DNA of 64,000 nt from Paraburkholderia kururiensis JCM 10599 = LMG 19447 (GCF_003986935.1 NZ_RJZE01000030.1:1-64000), one strand, 5' to 3'. Shown: positions 50,655-59,636, numbered from the stretch's first letter. Made by a program: numbers and translations. The notes: generated by a model not told the origin, from the sequence alone.

Positions 50655-51980
50655 ATGGGTTCGTCCACACTCGCCACTCTCGCGCCACGCCGCTGGTGGG
50701 CGATCATGCCGATCGTGTTCATCACGTACAGCCTTGCCTATTTCGACCGCGCGAATTACGGCTTCGCTGCCGCGGCGGGCATCAATCAGGATCTCGGCGT
50801 GAGCAAGGGCCTCTCGTCGCTGATCGGCGCGCTGTTCTTTCTCGGCTACTTCTTCTTCCAGATTCCGGGGGCCATCTACGCCGAGCACCGCAGCGTGCGC
50901 AAGCTCGTGTTCGTGAGCCTCGTGCTGTGGGGCGGGTGCGCGGCGCTCACGGGCATCGTGCGCAACATCCCGGCGCTCATTGCGATCCGCTTCGCGCTCG
51001 GCGTGGTGGAGGCGGCCGTGATGCCGGCCATGCTCATCTTCATCAGCAACTGGTTCACGAAGCGCGAGCGCTCGCGTGCCAACACGTTTCTGATTCTCGG
51101 CAACCCGGTCACGGTGCTGTGGATGTCGATCGTCTCGGGCTACCTCGTGCACTCGTTCGGCTGGCGCCACATGTTCATCGCCGAGGGGCTGCCCGCCGTC
51201 GTGTGGGCCGTGGCCTGGTGGTTCATGGTGCGCGACCGGCCCGAGCAGGTGGCGTGGCTCTCCACCGAAGACAAGCAGGCGCTCGACGCCGCGCTGCGTG
51301 CCGAACAGGCCGCCATCCGCCCGGTGCGCAACTACGGCGAGGCGTTCCGCTCGCCCGCGGTGATCAAGCTCTGCGCGCAGTATTTCTGCTGGAGCATCGG
51401 CGTCTATGGCTTCGTGCTGTGGCTGCCGTCCATCCTGAAAGGCGGCTCGACGCTCGGCATGGTGGAGACGGGCTGGCTCTCCGCGCTGCCGTACCTTGCC
51501 GCGACGATCGCGATGCTCGCGGCGTCGTGGGCCTCGGACCGGCTCAATCGCCGCAAGGTGTTCGTCTGGCCGTTCCTGCTGATCGGGGCTGCCGCGTTTG
51601 CGGCTTCGTACGTGATCGGCACCGGCACGGGCACGCACTTCTGGTTCTCGTATGCGCTGCTCGTGATCGCGGGCGCCGCCATGTACGCGCCTTACGGGCC
51701 GTTCTTCGCGATCGTCCCCGAACTGCTGCCGAAGAACGTGGCCGGCGGCGCGATGGCGCTTATCAACAGCATGGGTGCGCTCGGCTCGTTCGTGGGCTCG
51801 TATGTCGTGGGCTATCTGAATGGCGCGACGGGCTCGCCTGCGGCATCCTATGCGTTCATGAGTGCGGCGCTGGTGGCCGCGGTGCTGTTCACGCTCGCGG
51901 TGAAGCCGCAGCCGCCGCAGCCACAGTCGCACGAGGAAATCGACGGGCGCAGGCTTGCCACGCCCATGCAAGGAAAATGA
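50655..51980 (+). CDS. kguT: 2-ketogluconate transporter (MFS, anion:cation symporter family)
   Basis: 441 aa with twelve membrane segments. Start set by AGGAGA 6 bases upstream of ATG 50655. Family marks: LAYFDRANYGFAAAAG in TM1, FLGYFFFQIPGAIYAEHRS at the loop 2-3, ALGVVEAAVMPAMLIFISNW, and FTKRERSRANTFLILGNPV. This subfamily imports hexuronate and aldonate-type acids by proton symport. Position between kinase and reductase supports 2-ketogluconate. Confidence 0.9.
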   Translation: MGSSTLATLAPRRWWAIMPIVFITYSLAYFDRANYGFAAAAGINQDLGVSKGLSSLIGALFFLGYFFFQIPGAIYAEHRSVRKLVFVSLVLWGGCAALTGIVRNIPALIAIRFALGVVEAAVMPAMLIFISNWFTKRERSRANTFLILGNPVTVLWMSIVSGYLVHSFGWRHMFIAEGLPAVVWAVAWWFMVRDRPEQVAWLSTEDKQALDAALRAEQAAIRPVRNYGEAFRSPAVIKLCAQYFCWSIGVYGFVLWLPSILKGGSTLGMVETGWLSALPYLAATIAMLAASWASDRLNRRKVFVWPFLLIGAAAFAASYVIGTGTGTHFWFSYALLVIAGAAMYAPYGPFFAIVPELLPKNVAGGAMALINSMGALGSFVGSYVVGYLNGATGSPAASYAFMSAALVAAVLFTLAVKPQPPQPQSHEEIDGRRLATPMQGK

Positions 51981-51984
51981 CCGG

Positions 51985-52953
51985 ATGAAGAACAGGATCG
52001 TCGCCTACAAGCCGTTGCCCGCTGACGTGCTCGCCTTTTTACGCGAGCACGCCGACGTGATCGAAGTGGACGCCGCCCGGCACGATGCGCTCGTCGCCGC
52101 GCTGCGGGAGGCGGATGGTGCCATCGGCGCGAGCGTGAAGATCACGCCCGCCATGCTGGACGGCGCACAGCGGCTCAAGGCGCTTTCGACGATCTCCGTC
52201 GGCTACGACAACTTCGACGTGCCGGACCTCACGCGGCGCGGCATCGTGCTCGCGCATACGCCTGACGTGCTGACCGAATCGACGGCGGACACCGTGTTCT
52301 CGCTGATTCTCGCCACCGCGCGGCGCGTCGTGGAGCTGGCGCAGTGGGTCAAGGCGGGGCACTGGACGGGCAGCATCGGGCCCACCCACTACGGCACGGA
52401 CGTGCAGGGCAAGACGCTCGGCATCGTCGGGCTGGGGCGCATTGGCGGCGCCGTGGCGCGCCGCGCGGCGCTCGGCTTCAACATGCGCGTGCTCTACACG
52501 AACCGCAGCGCGAACGGGCAGGCGGAGCGCGATTACGGCGCGCGGCGCGTGGAACTGGCGGAACTGCTTGCCGCGTCGGACTTCGTCTGCCTGCAGGTGC
52601 CGCTCACGCCCGAGACCCGGCATCTGATCGGCGCGGCCGAATTCCGGCAGATGAAGCGCAGTGCCATCTTCATCAACGCATCGCGCGGCGCGACGGTCGA
52701 CGAAGCGGCGCTGATCGACGCCCTGCGCGCTGGCACGATTCACGGCGCGGGGCTCGACGTGTTCGAAGAAGAGCCGCTGCCGGCCACGTCGCCGCTGCTC
52801 GCCCTGCCCAACGTGGTCGCGCTGCCGCACATCGGGTCGGCCACGCACGAGACGCGTCACGCGATGGCGCGCTGTGCGGCGGAAAATCTCGTCGCGGCGC
52901 TGGCCGGCACGCTGGCCGTCAACGTCGTCAACCGCGAAGTGCTGGCACGATGA
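51985..52953 (+). CDS. kguD: 2-keto-6-phosphogluconate reductase (D-2-hydroxyacid dehydrogenase family)
   Basis: 322 aa. Substrate-domain opening (VIEVDAARHDALVAALREAD; ALSTISVGYDNFDVP), NAD(P) Rossmann GLGRIGGAVARRAALGF, and the catalytic trio: Arg in SRGATVDEAALIDALRAG, Glu in GLDVFEEEPLP, His in LPHIGSATHETR. Related to GhrB. In the kgu pathway it reduces 2-keto-6-phosphogluconate to 6-phosphogluconate, feeding Entner-Doudoroff or pentose phosphate reactions. Starts 4 bases after kguT and overlaps ptxS (ATGA). Confidence 0.9.
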   Translation: MKNRIVAYKPLPADVLAFLREHADVIEVDAARHDALVAALREADGAIGASVKITPAMLDGAQRLKALSTISVGYDNFDVPDLTRRGIVLAHTPDVLTESTADTVFSLILATARRVVELAQWVKAGHWTGSIGPTHYGTDVQGKTLGIVGLGRIGGAVARRAALGFNMRVLYTNRSANGQAERDYGARRVELAELLAASDFVCLQVPLTPETRHLIGAAEFRQMKRSAIFINASRGATVDEAALIDALRAGTIHGAGLDVFEEEPLPATSPLLALPNVVALPHIGSATHETRHAMARCAAENLVAALAGTLAVNVVNREVLAR

Positions 52954-54035
52954 GCCGCACGCCTGCCCAACCCTCGGCGGCGTCGGCAACGCCGATGTCG
53001 CCCCGCCGCGCGACGATCAGCGACGTCGCGCGCGAAGCCGGCACCGGCAAGACCAGCATTTCGCGCTACCTGAACGGTGAGTTCAACGTGCTCTCGGCGG
53101 AGCTGCGCGCGCGCATCGAGGCGGCCATCGAACGTCTGGACTACCGGCCGAACCAGATGGCGCGCGGCTTGAAGCGCGGCCGCAACCGGCTGATCGGCAT
53201 GCTGCTCGCGGACCTCTCGAATCCGTACTCCGTCGAAGTGCTGCAAGGCGTGGAGGCGGCGTGCCAGGCGCTCGGCTACATGCCGCTCATCTGCCACGCG
53301 GCCAACGAGGTGGAGATGGAGGGCCGCTACCTGCAACTGCTCACGACGTATCGCGTGGAAGGCGTGATCGTCAATGCACTCGGCGTGCGCGAGGCGATGT
53401 TGAAGCCCGTGGGCAGCGGCGGGATTCCGTCGGTGCTGGTGGACCGTACCGTGGAAGGGCTCGACGCCGACATGGTCGGGCTCGACAACGAAGCCGCCGT
53501 GCGACTTGGCACGGCGCATCTGCTGGAGCGCGGCTACGAGGAGATCGTGTTCGTCGTGCAGCCGTACGAGCACGTGAGTTCGCGGCGGCGTCGCGTGACG
53601 GCGTTTGAGGACGCCATGCGGGCGACGCCGCAGGTTCGTGCCGACACGGTGGTGCTCGATCTGCAGAACGACGAAGCGGCGAGCGCTGCGCTCGCGGCGC
53701 TGGACGAGCGCATCGGTAAAGGCGCGGACGAACGGCAGCACGATGCACGGCCACGCATTGCGCTCTTCGCGGGCAATGCCCCGGTGGCGCTGCGCATCGC
53801 GCTGCATCTGAATGCGCGCTACGGTCCGCAATGGCAGCGGCGCGTCGGGCTGATCGCATTCGACGATCCCGATTGGGCCGAACTGGCCGGCATCACGACG
53901 ATCCGCCAACCCACGCGCGCCATCGGCTATCGCGCCGTGGAATTCCTGCATCAGCGCATCGAGGGCCTCGCCGACGTCGCGCGCGAATGCGTGTTGCCGG
54001 GCGAACTGATCGTGCGCGCCTCGACCGGCGGTTGA
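52950..54035 (+). CDS. ptxS: LacI family regulator PtxS of 2-ketogluconate use
   Basis: 361 aa. N-terminal LacI helix-turn-helix after a ~20-residue Ala/Pro lead: TISDVAREAGTGKTSISRYL, with the hinge LDYRPNQMARGLKRGR; then a periplasmic-binding-like effector domain (RLIGMLLADLSNPYSVEVLQ) and a C-terminal RPTRAIGYRAVEFL-type segment (here RQPTRAIGYRAVEFL). It ends the operon, overlapping kguD by 4 bases, and a 16-bp palindrome matching the PtxS operator core lies before kguE, so the regulator is likely autoregulated with the pathway and released by 2-ketogluconate. Confidence 0.88.
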   Translation: MSRTPAQPSAASATPMSPRRATISDVAREAGTGKTSISRYLNGEFNVLSAELRARIEAAIERLDYRPNQMARGLKRGRNRLIGMLLADLSNPYSVEVLQGVEAACQALGYMPLICHAANEVEMEGRYLQLLTTYRVEGVIVNALGVREAMLKPVGSGGIPSVLVDRTVEGLDADMVGLDNEAAVRLGTAHLLERGYEEIVFVVQPYEHVSSRRRRVTAFEDAMRATPQVRADTVVLDLQNDEAASAALAALDERIGKGADERQHDARPRIALFAGNAPVALRIALHLNARYGPQWQRRVGLIAFDDPDWAELAGITTIRQPTRAIGYRAVEFLHQRIEGLADVARECVLPGELIVRASTGG

Positions 54036-54179
54036 GCCGACGCGGCGTGGTGACATCCACGAGGCCGCGTATCGTCGCGGGCAGCCGCCTGGCCTGAATC
54101 GATAATCTGCGATCATTCGGTCTGCGGCGCGCAGGCGGGACACTTTCTGCATGGCGTGCCGGCAGTCTCAAGGACCCTC

Positions 54180-55007
54180 ATGACCGTATCGCCTTTCACG
54201 CTTACCTGTCTCTCGCTCGCGACGCTTGCCGTCGCCGCTGTTCCCGTTCTGCTGTACCGGCGCCTGCGCTCGCCGCTCGGTTTCGACCGGCGGCCCGCCA
54301 TCGCCGGCATTGCCGTCTTCGCGCTCTTTGCCATGGTGATCGAGCGCGCGCTCAACGACTACCTGCTGAGGCAGAACCCGATCACGTCGGCCTGGCTCAT
54401 GCAGCCTGCGGCGTTCGTCGTGTACGGCGCGCTCGCAGCCGGCATCTGCGAGGAGGTGGGCCGGTTCATCGCGATGCGCATGCTGCTGAACCGCTTCGGC
54501 CGCGGCCGGCCCGCTGGGGAGGGCGACGGCATGGGCTTCGCTTACGGCATCGGCCACGGGGGCGCCGAAGCGTGGATGATCGGCGTGCTCGTGCAGGTGC
54601 AATGGATCGTGTTCGCGGTGCTCGAGAATCGCGGCCAGCTCGACGGCTATCTGCCCAACGTGTCCGAACCGGCGATGATGCGCATCCATCTGATTCTTGC
54701 CAGTCTCTCGCCGGCCACGGCGGGCATTTTCGCGCTGGAGCGGCTGGCGGCACTCGCTTTTCAGATCGGGCTTTCCGTGTTGATGTGGCAAGGCGTGCGG
54801 GCCGGCTGGCGTGGCATCCTGCCGCTGGCCATCGCAGTCCATGCATTGATCGACGTGCCCGCTGCGCTGTTTCAGGCCCACGTGCTGCCGCTTGCCGTGG
54901 TGGACGGCGGCTACGCGCTGGCGGGCGTGGCGGTTGCAGGCGTGCTGGCGAAGCGGGTGAGCGATGCACGAAAGACGCGCGTCACGCGGCCTGGACAGAC
55001 GGCTTGA
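54180..55007 (+). CDS. YhfC family putative intramembrane protease
   Basis: 275 aa from MTVSPFTLT with AAGGA upstream. About eight membrane segments. Potential active-site stretches: CEEVGRFIAMRML with an EE pair, YGIGHGGAEAW, and AVHALIDVPAA; this Glu/His arrangement matches the YhfC branch related to CAAX-type membrane proteases. Substrate and role unknown. Confidence 0.82.
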   Translation: MTVSPFTLTCLSLATLAVAAVPVLLYRRLRSPLGFDRRPAIAGIAVFALFAMVIERALNDYLLRQNPITSAWLMQPAAFVVYGALAAGICEEVGRFIAMRMLLNRFGRGRPAGEGDGMGFAYGIGHGGAEAWMIGVLVQVQWIVFAVLENRGQLDGYLPNVSEPAMMRIHLILASLSPATAGIFALERLAALAFQIGLSVLMWQGVRAGWRGILPLAIAVHALIDVPAALFQAHVLPLAVVDGGYALAGVAVAGVLAKRVSDARKTRVTRPGQTA

Positions 55008-55112
55008 CGGCTCGCCTGGACGTGGCACCAAGCGGCACGAAAGGGCATGAAGCCCTACGAAGGACGGCACGATCTCTGTCGCCGTCCGATACGACAACTT
55101 GATGGGCAGAAG

Positions 55113-55478
55113 ATGGAAGGCTACCAGTACGAATGCACGAGCCCGGAGTTCGAGGAGCTTGCGCGCGTCATCACCGATCTCTTTCCGGAGCAGACGCGCT
55201 TTGTCGAGCACCCCGCCGACGACGGCACGCCGCAACTCACGGTGCACTGGGTCGCAATGCGGTTCGGCGCCACGGCCCGGCGCATCGCGCTGACGATCGC
55301 GATCACGCCTGCGGCACTGGCGCGCTACCGGGCTTTGCCGGCGCGGCTGCGCGGACGCAGCTACGCGGTGCTGAGAGCCTATGTGGAAGCCGAGCTGGGT
55401 TTGCTCGAAGAACAGTATGCGAAGGGCGAGGCGGTGCCGCGCGAGGTAACCGTGGCACCCGGCGACGACTTCGCCTGA
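55113..55478 (+). CDS. Small conserved protein, DUF3022-like
   Basis: 121 aa from MEGYQYECTSPEFEELARVI; in-frame ATG 55047 would add 22 residues. Features: ITDLFPEQTRFVEHPADDG, LTVHWVAMRFGATARRIALT, and a helical Arg-rich C-terminal part (LPARLRGRSYAVLRAYVEAE). I believe this is a Burkholderia-restricted family (DUF3022), from memory; function unknown. Confidence 0.65.
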   Translation: MEGYQYECTSPEFEELARVITDLFPEQTRFVEHPADDGTPQLTVHWVAMRFGATARRIALTIAITPAALARYRALPARLRGRSYAVLRAYVEAELGLLEEQYAKGEAVPREVTVAPGDDFA

Positions 55479-55582
55479 ACGAAGCCGTCGCGCGTCTGCA
55501 CAAGCGTGCTGAAAGAAAGGGGCAGGGCCGAAGGGAGTCGTGCGAGCAGTACGCGAGGCGCCTGCGAAAAGCGGCCGGGCGC

Positions 55583-56029
55583 TCAATCCGCGCGGCGATA
55601 GACCTTCGCGAAACGTTCCGCCTTCACCACGCCATAGTCGCCGGGCGCGTACTGCATGACCCAGTCGCCGGCCGTGCCGTGCAGCACGTCGCCGCCCGCG
55701 GCCGAACGCGCAATCGAGAACGCTTCGTCCATCTGTCTGGCGAGCACCACGACCGGACGATTGCGATACGACCCCGGCTCGCCATGCGGCAGTGCCGGGG
55801 CGGCCGGCAGATACTTCGCGTCGAAGCGTTCACGCGAGACTACCCAGCGCTCGCCGCCTGAACTCGTGATGAGCGCGTCGCCGCGCACATAGCGGTTCGG
55901 GCCTTCAAGGCTCATCAGCTCGCCTTCCTGCGTGGCGAATTCGACCGTGACGGTTTCGTCCTTGACGACGCGCTGTGCGGCCGGGTCCGCGCGAAGGTCG
56001 AGATGTTCGAGTGCGATCATCGTGCTCAC
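55583..56029 (-). CDS. PGDYG domain protein
   Basis: 148 aa. The C-terminal signature MQYAPGDYGVVKAERFAKVY gives the family its name; the front half has an EGPNRYVRGDALITSSGGER strand. The GTG start (56029) overlaps the Spy-like stop by 4 bases; ATG 56020 also possible. Function unknown. Confidence 0.78.
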   Translation of the reverse strand: MSTMIALEHLDLRADPAAQRVVKDETVTVEFATQEGELMSLEGPNRYVRGDALITSSGGERWVVSRERFDAKYLPAAPALPHGEPGSYRNRPVVVLARQMDEAFSIARSAAGGDVLHGTAGDWVMQYAPGDYGVVKAERFAKVYRRAD

Positions 56030-56520
56030 TGCGCCTTGGACGGCTGCGGCGATTGCGGCGATTGCGGCGATTGCGGCGCCTTGCCCGAACGGTGACGGCG
56101 CGATGCCTGCCGCTCGTGGAAGGTCTGGTCCGCAAGCTTCTTCTGATCCGGCGAGAAGCTGTTGTAAAGCGGCTCGAAAGCATCGACGAGCTTCTTCATG
56201 CCCTCCGCGTGCGCCTGCGTGATCTGCGCGTACTGCTTCATGTCGTCGAGCGCGGTGCGGTTCGTATCCGCCTTGCGCTGCTCATAGAGCTGCGCCATGG
56301 TCTGACCGTTGCTGCGCATGACGTCGGCAAAGGCGTTCCATTGGCTTTCCTGCTGCGGCGTGATCTTGAGCGCCGAATGCAGATACGTGATGCGCTGCTC
56401 GACGTGCTGTTCACGCATGGGCGCGCTGGCGGCGGCCGGCGCCGAGGCCGGTGCGGTGCTCTGCGCGAAGGCGCTCGTCATCGAGAGAACGGCGGCGAAA
56501 ACCACGAGGGTTTTTTTCAT
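56026..56520 (-). CDS. Periplasmic Spy/CpxP-like (LTXXQ) protein
   Basis: 164 aa. AAGGAGC precedes the start; signal peptide MKKTLVVFAAVLSMTSAFA-QS. The helical body has ITYLHSALKITPQQESQWNA and LYNSFSPDQKKLADQTFHE, two LTxxQ-type repeats as in Spy and CpxP, envelope-stress chaperones. A QSPQSPQSPQ repeat forms the tail, coded by an exact 9-bp tandem at 56050-56075. Coupled to the PGDYG gene by 4-base overlap. Confidence 0.82.
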   Translation of the reverse strand: MKKTLVVFAAVLSMTSAFAQSTAPASAPAAASAPMREQHVEQRITYLHSALKITPQQESQWNAFADVMRSNGQTMAQLYEQRKADTNRTALDDMKQYAQITQAHAEGMKKLVDAFEPLYNSFSPDQKKLADQTFHERQASRRHRSGKAPQSPQSPQSPQPSKAQ

Positions 56521-56790
56521 TGTTGCTCCTTGGAATGTTGCGTAGCGAGGCAGGGCGCATTGCTGAAAGCGATCCACTGCGAAGACCCGCGTGGAAAGGC
56601 CGCTGCGCCTTGGGCGCTATTAGTATCACGATATCACGGCGCTCCGTGTGACCCGCCACAACTCCTTACAAACGAAACGATCGGCAAAAATGCGCAGATA
56701 GCGCGTCCGTGAGGCGCACGCGAGGTGGTTCGCCGGCACGTCGCGCGCGGGCGATAATCGCGTCTTTCAACCGACTCCGTTCGCCCTCCG

Positions 56791-57255
56791 ATGAGACCTC
56801 CGCGCCTCGACCAGCTCGACGAACTCGACCGCAACCTCGTTGCGCTGCTCCAGCAGAACGCCCGCGAAAGCGTGGCGAATCTCGCGCGCCAGCTCGGCGT
56901 GGCGCGCACGACGGTCATTGCGCGCATCGCGCGGCTCGAACGCTCGCAGGTGATTGCGGGTTACAGCGCGCGGCTCGGGCAGGACGTGCTCGATGCCAGC
57001 ATCCAGGCCTGGGTGGGCCTCATCATCGCGCCCAAGCACGGGCCGGACGTGCAGAAGCGCCTCGGCAGGATGCCGGAGGTGCAACTGCTGTGCGCCGTGA
57101 GCGGCGAATACGACTACGTAGCCTGGCTGCGTGCCGACTCGCCGGAACGGCTCAACGACCTGCTGGACCAGATCGGCGGGCTCGCGGGCGTGGAGCGCAC
57201 CACGACGTCCATCGTGCTCGCGCGCAAGATCGATCGCGGCACCGTCACGGGCTGA
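56791..57255 (+). CDS. Lrp/AsnC family regulator
   Basis: 154 aa. Winged helix LDELDRNLVALLQQNARESV through LARQLGVARTTVIARIARLE, then the RAM ligand domain (VQLLCAVSGEYDYVAWLRAD; GVERTTTSIVLARK). Such regulators sense amino acids. It is 245 bases upstream of, and collinear with, a saccharopine-dehydrogenase-like gene, its probable target. Confidence 0.9.
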   Translation: MRPPRLDQLDELDRNLVALLQQNARESVANLARQLGVARTTVIARIARLERSQVIAGYSARLGQDVLDASIQAWVGLIIAPKHGPDVQKRLGRMPEVQLLCAVSGEYDYVAWLRADSPERLNDLLDQIGGLAGVERTTTSIVLARKIDRGTVTG

Positions 57256-57317
57256 CGGTGGGCTGGCGGTGTGCTGACAGCAGGCTGACAACGTCGGCTG
57301 ACAACATGGGCTGAAGC
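57249..57317 (+). repeat. Degenerate 11-13-bp tandem repeat (GGCTGAC-type)
   Basis: About six units beginning GGCTGAC or GGCTGGC, spaced 11, 11, 12, 13 and 13 bases, starting at the lrp stop and running into the gap before the dehydrogenase gene. Confidence 0.65.
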
Positions 57318-57500
57318 GCGCCACGGCAGGCCGCCGTTGACACGGTTTTTATACGTTTTCGTCAGACCGGCGAGAAACTTCGTCTAAACGGCGAAAGCCA
57401 TGGTCGAAGCGCAGCATTTTGCGCCTATGATCCGTACCGGGCCGTCTCTACACTGTGTCGCGCAGGTTCGCCATACGACACAAAACACAAGGAGAAGCCC

Positions 57501-58598
57501 ATGAAAGTCGCGATCGTCGGTGCCGGTCTGATCGGACACACCATTGCCCATTTGCTGCGCGAAACCGGCGACTACGAAGTCACCGCGTTCGACCGCGACC
57601 AGCCCGCGCTCGACAAGCTCGCGGCCCAAGGCATCCCCACGAAGCGCGTCGATTCCGCCGACCCCGCCGCGCTGCGCAACGCCATCCAGGGGTTCGATGC
57701 GCTCGTCAACGCGCTGCCTTACTACCTCGCCGTGAACGTCGCGGCCGCGGCGAAAGGCGCGGGTGTCCACTATTTCGATTTGACCGAGGACGTGCGGGCC
57801 ACGCACGCCATCCGCAGCCTTGCCGAAGACGCCGAGCACGTCTTCATGCCGCAATGCGGTCTCGCGCCGGGCTTCATTGGCCTTGCGGCGCACGAACTCG
57901 CGAACCGCTTCAGCGAGATTCGCGAGGTCAAGATGCGCGTGGGCGCGCTGCCCGAGTTTCCGACCAATGCGCTCAAATACAACCTGACCTGGAGCGTGGA
58001 CGGCCTCATCAACGAATACTGCCAACCGTGCGAGGCGATCCGCGACAGCCGCACGCAATGGGTGCAGCCGCTGGAAGGCCTCGAACACTTCTCGCTCGAC
58101 GGCATCGAGTACGAAGCGTTCAATACCTCGGGCGGCCTCGGCACGTTGTGTGAAACGCTGGCGGGCCGCGTCGAATCGCTCGATTACAAGTCGGTTCGCT
58201 ATCCGGGCCACCGCGCGCTCATGCACTTCCTGCTCGAAGACCTGCGGCTCGCGGGCGACCGCGACACGCTGAAGTCGGTGTTGCGCCGCTCGGTGCCATC
58301 CACGGCTCAGGACGTTGTGCTCGTTTTCATCACGGTGACGGGCATGCGCGATGGCCAGCTCGTACAGGACGTCTTCACGCGCAAGATTTTCGCGAAGACC
58401 GTTTGCGGCGTGCCGATGAGCGCTATCCAGATCACAACGGCCGGTGCCATGTGCGCCGTGCTCGACCTGTTCCGCGAAAAGCGCCTGCCGCAAAGCGGAT
58501 TCGTGCGCCAGGAGCAGGTGTCGCTGCGCGAGTTCCTCGGCAACCGCTTCGGCCAGCTGTACGAAGGCGCGACGCTAGACGCGATGGCCACGGTCTGA
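57501..58598 (+). CDS. Saccharopine dehydrogenase family oxidoreductase
   Basis: 365 aa. N-terminal Rossmann motif VAIVGAGLIGHTIAHLL; then VNALPYYLAVNVAAAAKGAG, YFDLTEDV, and MPQCGLAPGFIGLAAHELAN, all typical of the COG1748 saccharopine/lysine-6-dehydrogenase group. AAGGAGA precedes the start. The likely substrate is an amino acid such as lysine, in line with the Lrp regulator upstream, but the exact one cannot be read from sequence. Confidence 0.88.
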   Translation: MKVAIVGAGLIGHTIAHLLRETGDYEVTAFDRDQPALDKLAAQGIPTKRVDSADPAALRNAIQGFDALVNALPYYLAVNVAAAAKGAGVHYFDLTEDVRATHAIRSLAEDAEHVFMPQCGLAPGFIGLAAHELANRFSEIREVKMRVGALPEFPTNALKYNLTWSVDGLINEYCQPCEAIRDSRTQWVQPLEGLEHFSLDGIEYEAFNTSGGLGTLCETLAGRVESLDYKSVRYPGHRALMHFLLEDLRLAGDRDTLKSVLRRSVPSTAQDVVLVFITVTGMRDGQLVQDVFTRKIFAKTVCGVPMSAIQITTAGAMCAVLDLFREKRLPQSGFVRQEQVSLREFLGNRFGQLYEGATLDAMATV

Positions 58599-58625
58599 TC
58601 GGGTAGCAGCGCAGCAACCAACGCC

Positions 58626-58669
58626 GGGGCGAAATCGGGGCGAAATCGGGGTGAAAGCGGGGTGAAAGC
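58626..58669 (+). repeat. 11-bp tandem repeat, 4 copies
   Basis: GGGGCGAAATC twice then GGGGTGAAAGC twice, in perfect register, ending against the palindrome GGGGCCCC (58670-58677), between two convergent genes. Confidence 0.9.
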
Positions 58670-58714
58670 GGGGCCCCGGCAGGCGAGCAACAGCAACCGG
58701 AAAGCAAGCCTCGA

Positions 58715-59296
58715 CTACGGCGCCGCGAGTTGCGCGAGCAGGGCGTCGTAGTCGGCATCCGAGGGCGCCGTGCTGTCGAACATCAAAAGCCCTTCGCATG
58801 CGGCACCTGAGGGCACGAAACGCCGCTGGCGATACTCGTCCCAATGCGCGAGCTTGTAGGCATCGTTGGGATTGCCGCGCGCGACGATGCGCCGGTGCGC
58901 CGTCTCCTCGGACGCATGAACCCACACGATGCGGATGGCGACATCCGCGCCCACCCCCAGCCACGCGCGATCGAACAGACGCCGGTCGCGCACCTCGCGC
59001 GAGAGCGGTCCGATCACGATCACGCTGATACCGAGTTCGAGATTCTCGCGCGCCGTGTCGATCAGCCCCAGGTATTCGGGGTCGCGCAGATGCTGAAGGT
59101 AAAGGGGGCTGTCGCGATCGTTCGGATCGCCCGTGAGGGCGCCGATGGCCGCGGCGCTGTAACGCCCATAGAGCGTGTCCTTGTCGAGCAGGCAGAAGGC
59201 CTCGCCCGTCGCGCGCATGAGAGGTGCGATCAGGCGCTTTGCCAGCGTGGACTTGCCGGTGCCGGCATGACCGCAGATGAAGATCAGTCGGGCCAC
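58715..59296 (-). CDS. P-loop kinase/ATPase (AAA_33-like)
   Basis: 193 aa, GTG start at 59296 with GGAG 6-7 bases upstream. Walker A CGHAGTGKSTLAKRL near residue 8-20 and a zeta-toxin/kinase-like layout: CLLDKDTLYGRYSA after the P-loop and VSVIVIGPLSREV-type strand (ISVIVIGPLSREV). ASEETAHRRIVARG resembles the lid region. Similar to small-molecule kinases of unknown substrate. The frame is open upstream but the GTG is the only one preceded by a good site. Confidence 0.78.
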   Translation of the reverse strand: MARLIFICGHAGTGKSTLAKRLIAPLMRATGEAFCLLDKDTLYGRYSAAAIGALTGDPNDRDSPLYLQHLRDPEYLGLIDTARENLELGISVIVIGPLSREVRDRRLFDRAWLGVGADVAIRIVWVHASEETAHRRIVARGNPNDAYKLAHWDEYRQRRFVPSGAACEGLLMFDSTAPSDADYDALLAQLAAP

Positions 59297-59636
59297 GAAT
59301 ACTCCATTACATCCATTGGCTTCAAAGTCGAACGGTAGCGTTGGCCGATCACGACGGCGAAGGGAGCGCCGCGCAAGCGCGCGAGGCGAGCGGGTGGTGC
59401 GTGGGTGTGCGTGGCGTTGTGTGCGCGGCCGCACATCGGCGCCCATGCCTGGGCACGCGCACGCTGCGATCGACAGACCGGCGCGGGTATCATGGGCGCG
59501 CGTGCCGTCCGCGCTGTGATTCGTGCCGTGCGCGGGCAACGCATGGCGGGCCGGCAGACGGCGCACAGGCGGCAACCAGACAAACAGAACATCAGGCATG
59601 GTCGCCCGAGCCGGGTGACGCGAGGGAGGTCGGAAC
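59297..59636. other. Intergenic region, divergent promoters
   Basis: 340 bases between the kinase gene and a lipoprotein gene on opposite strands. I see no repeat or hairpin of note; crossing frames are non-coding. Confidence 0.6.
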
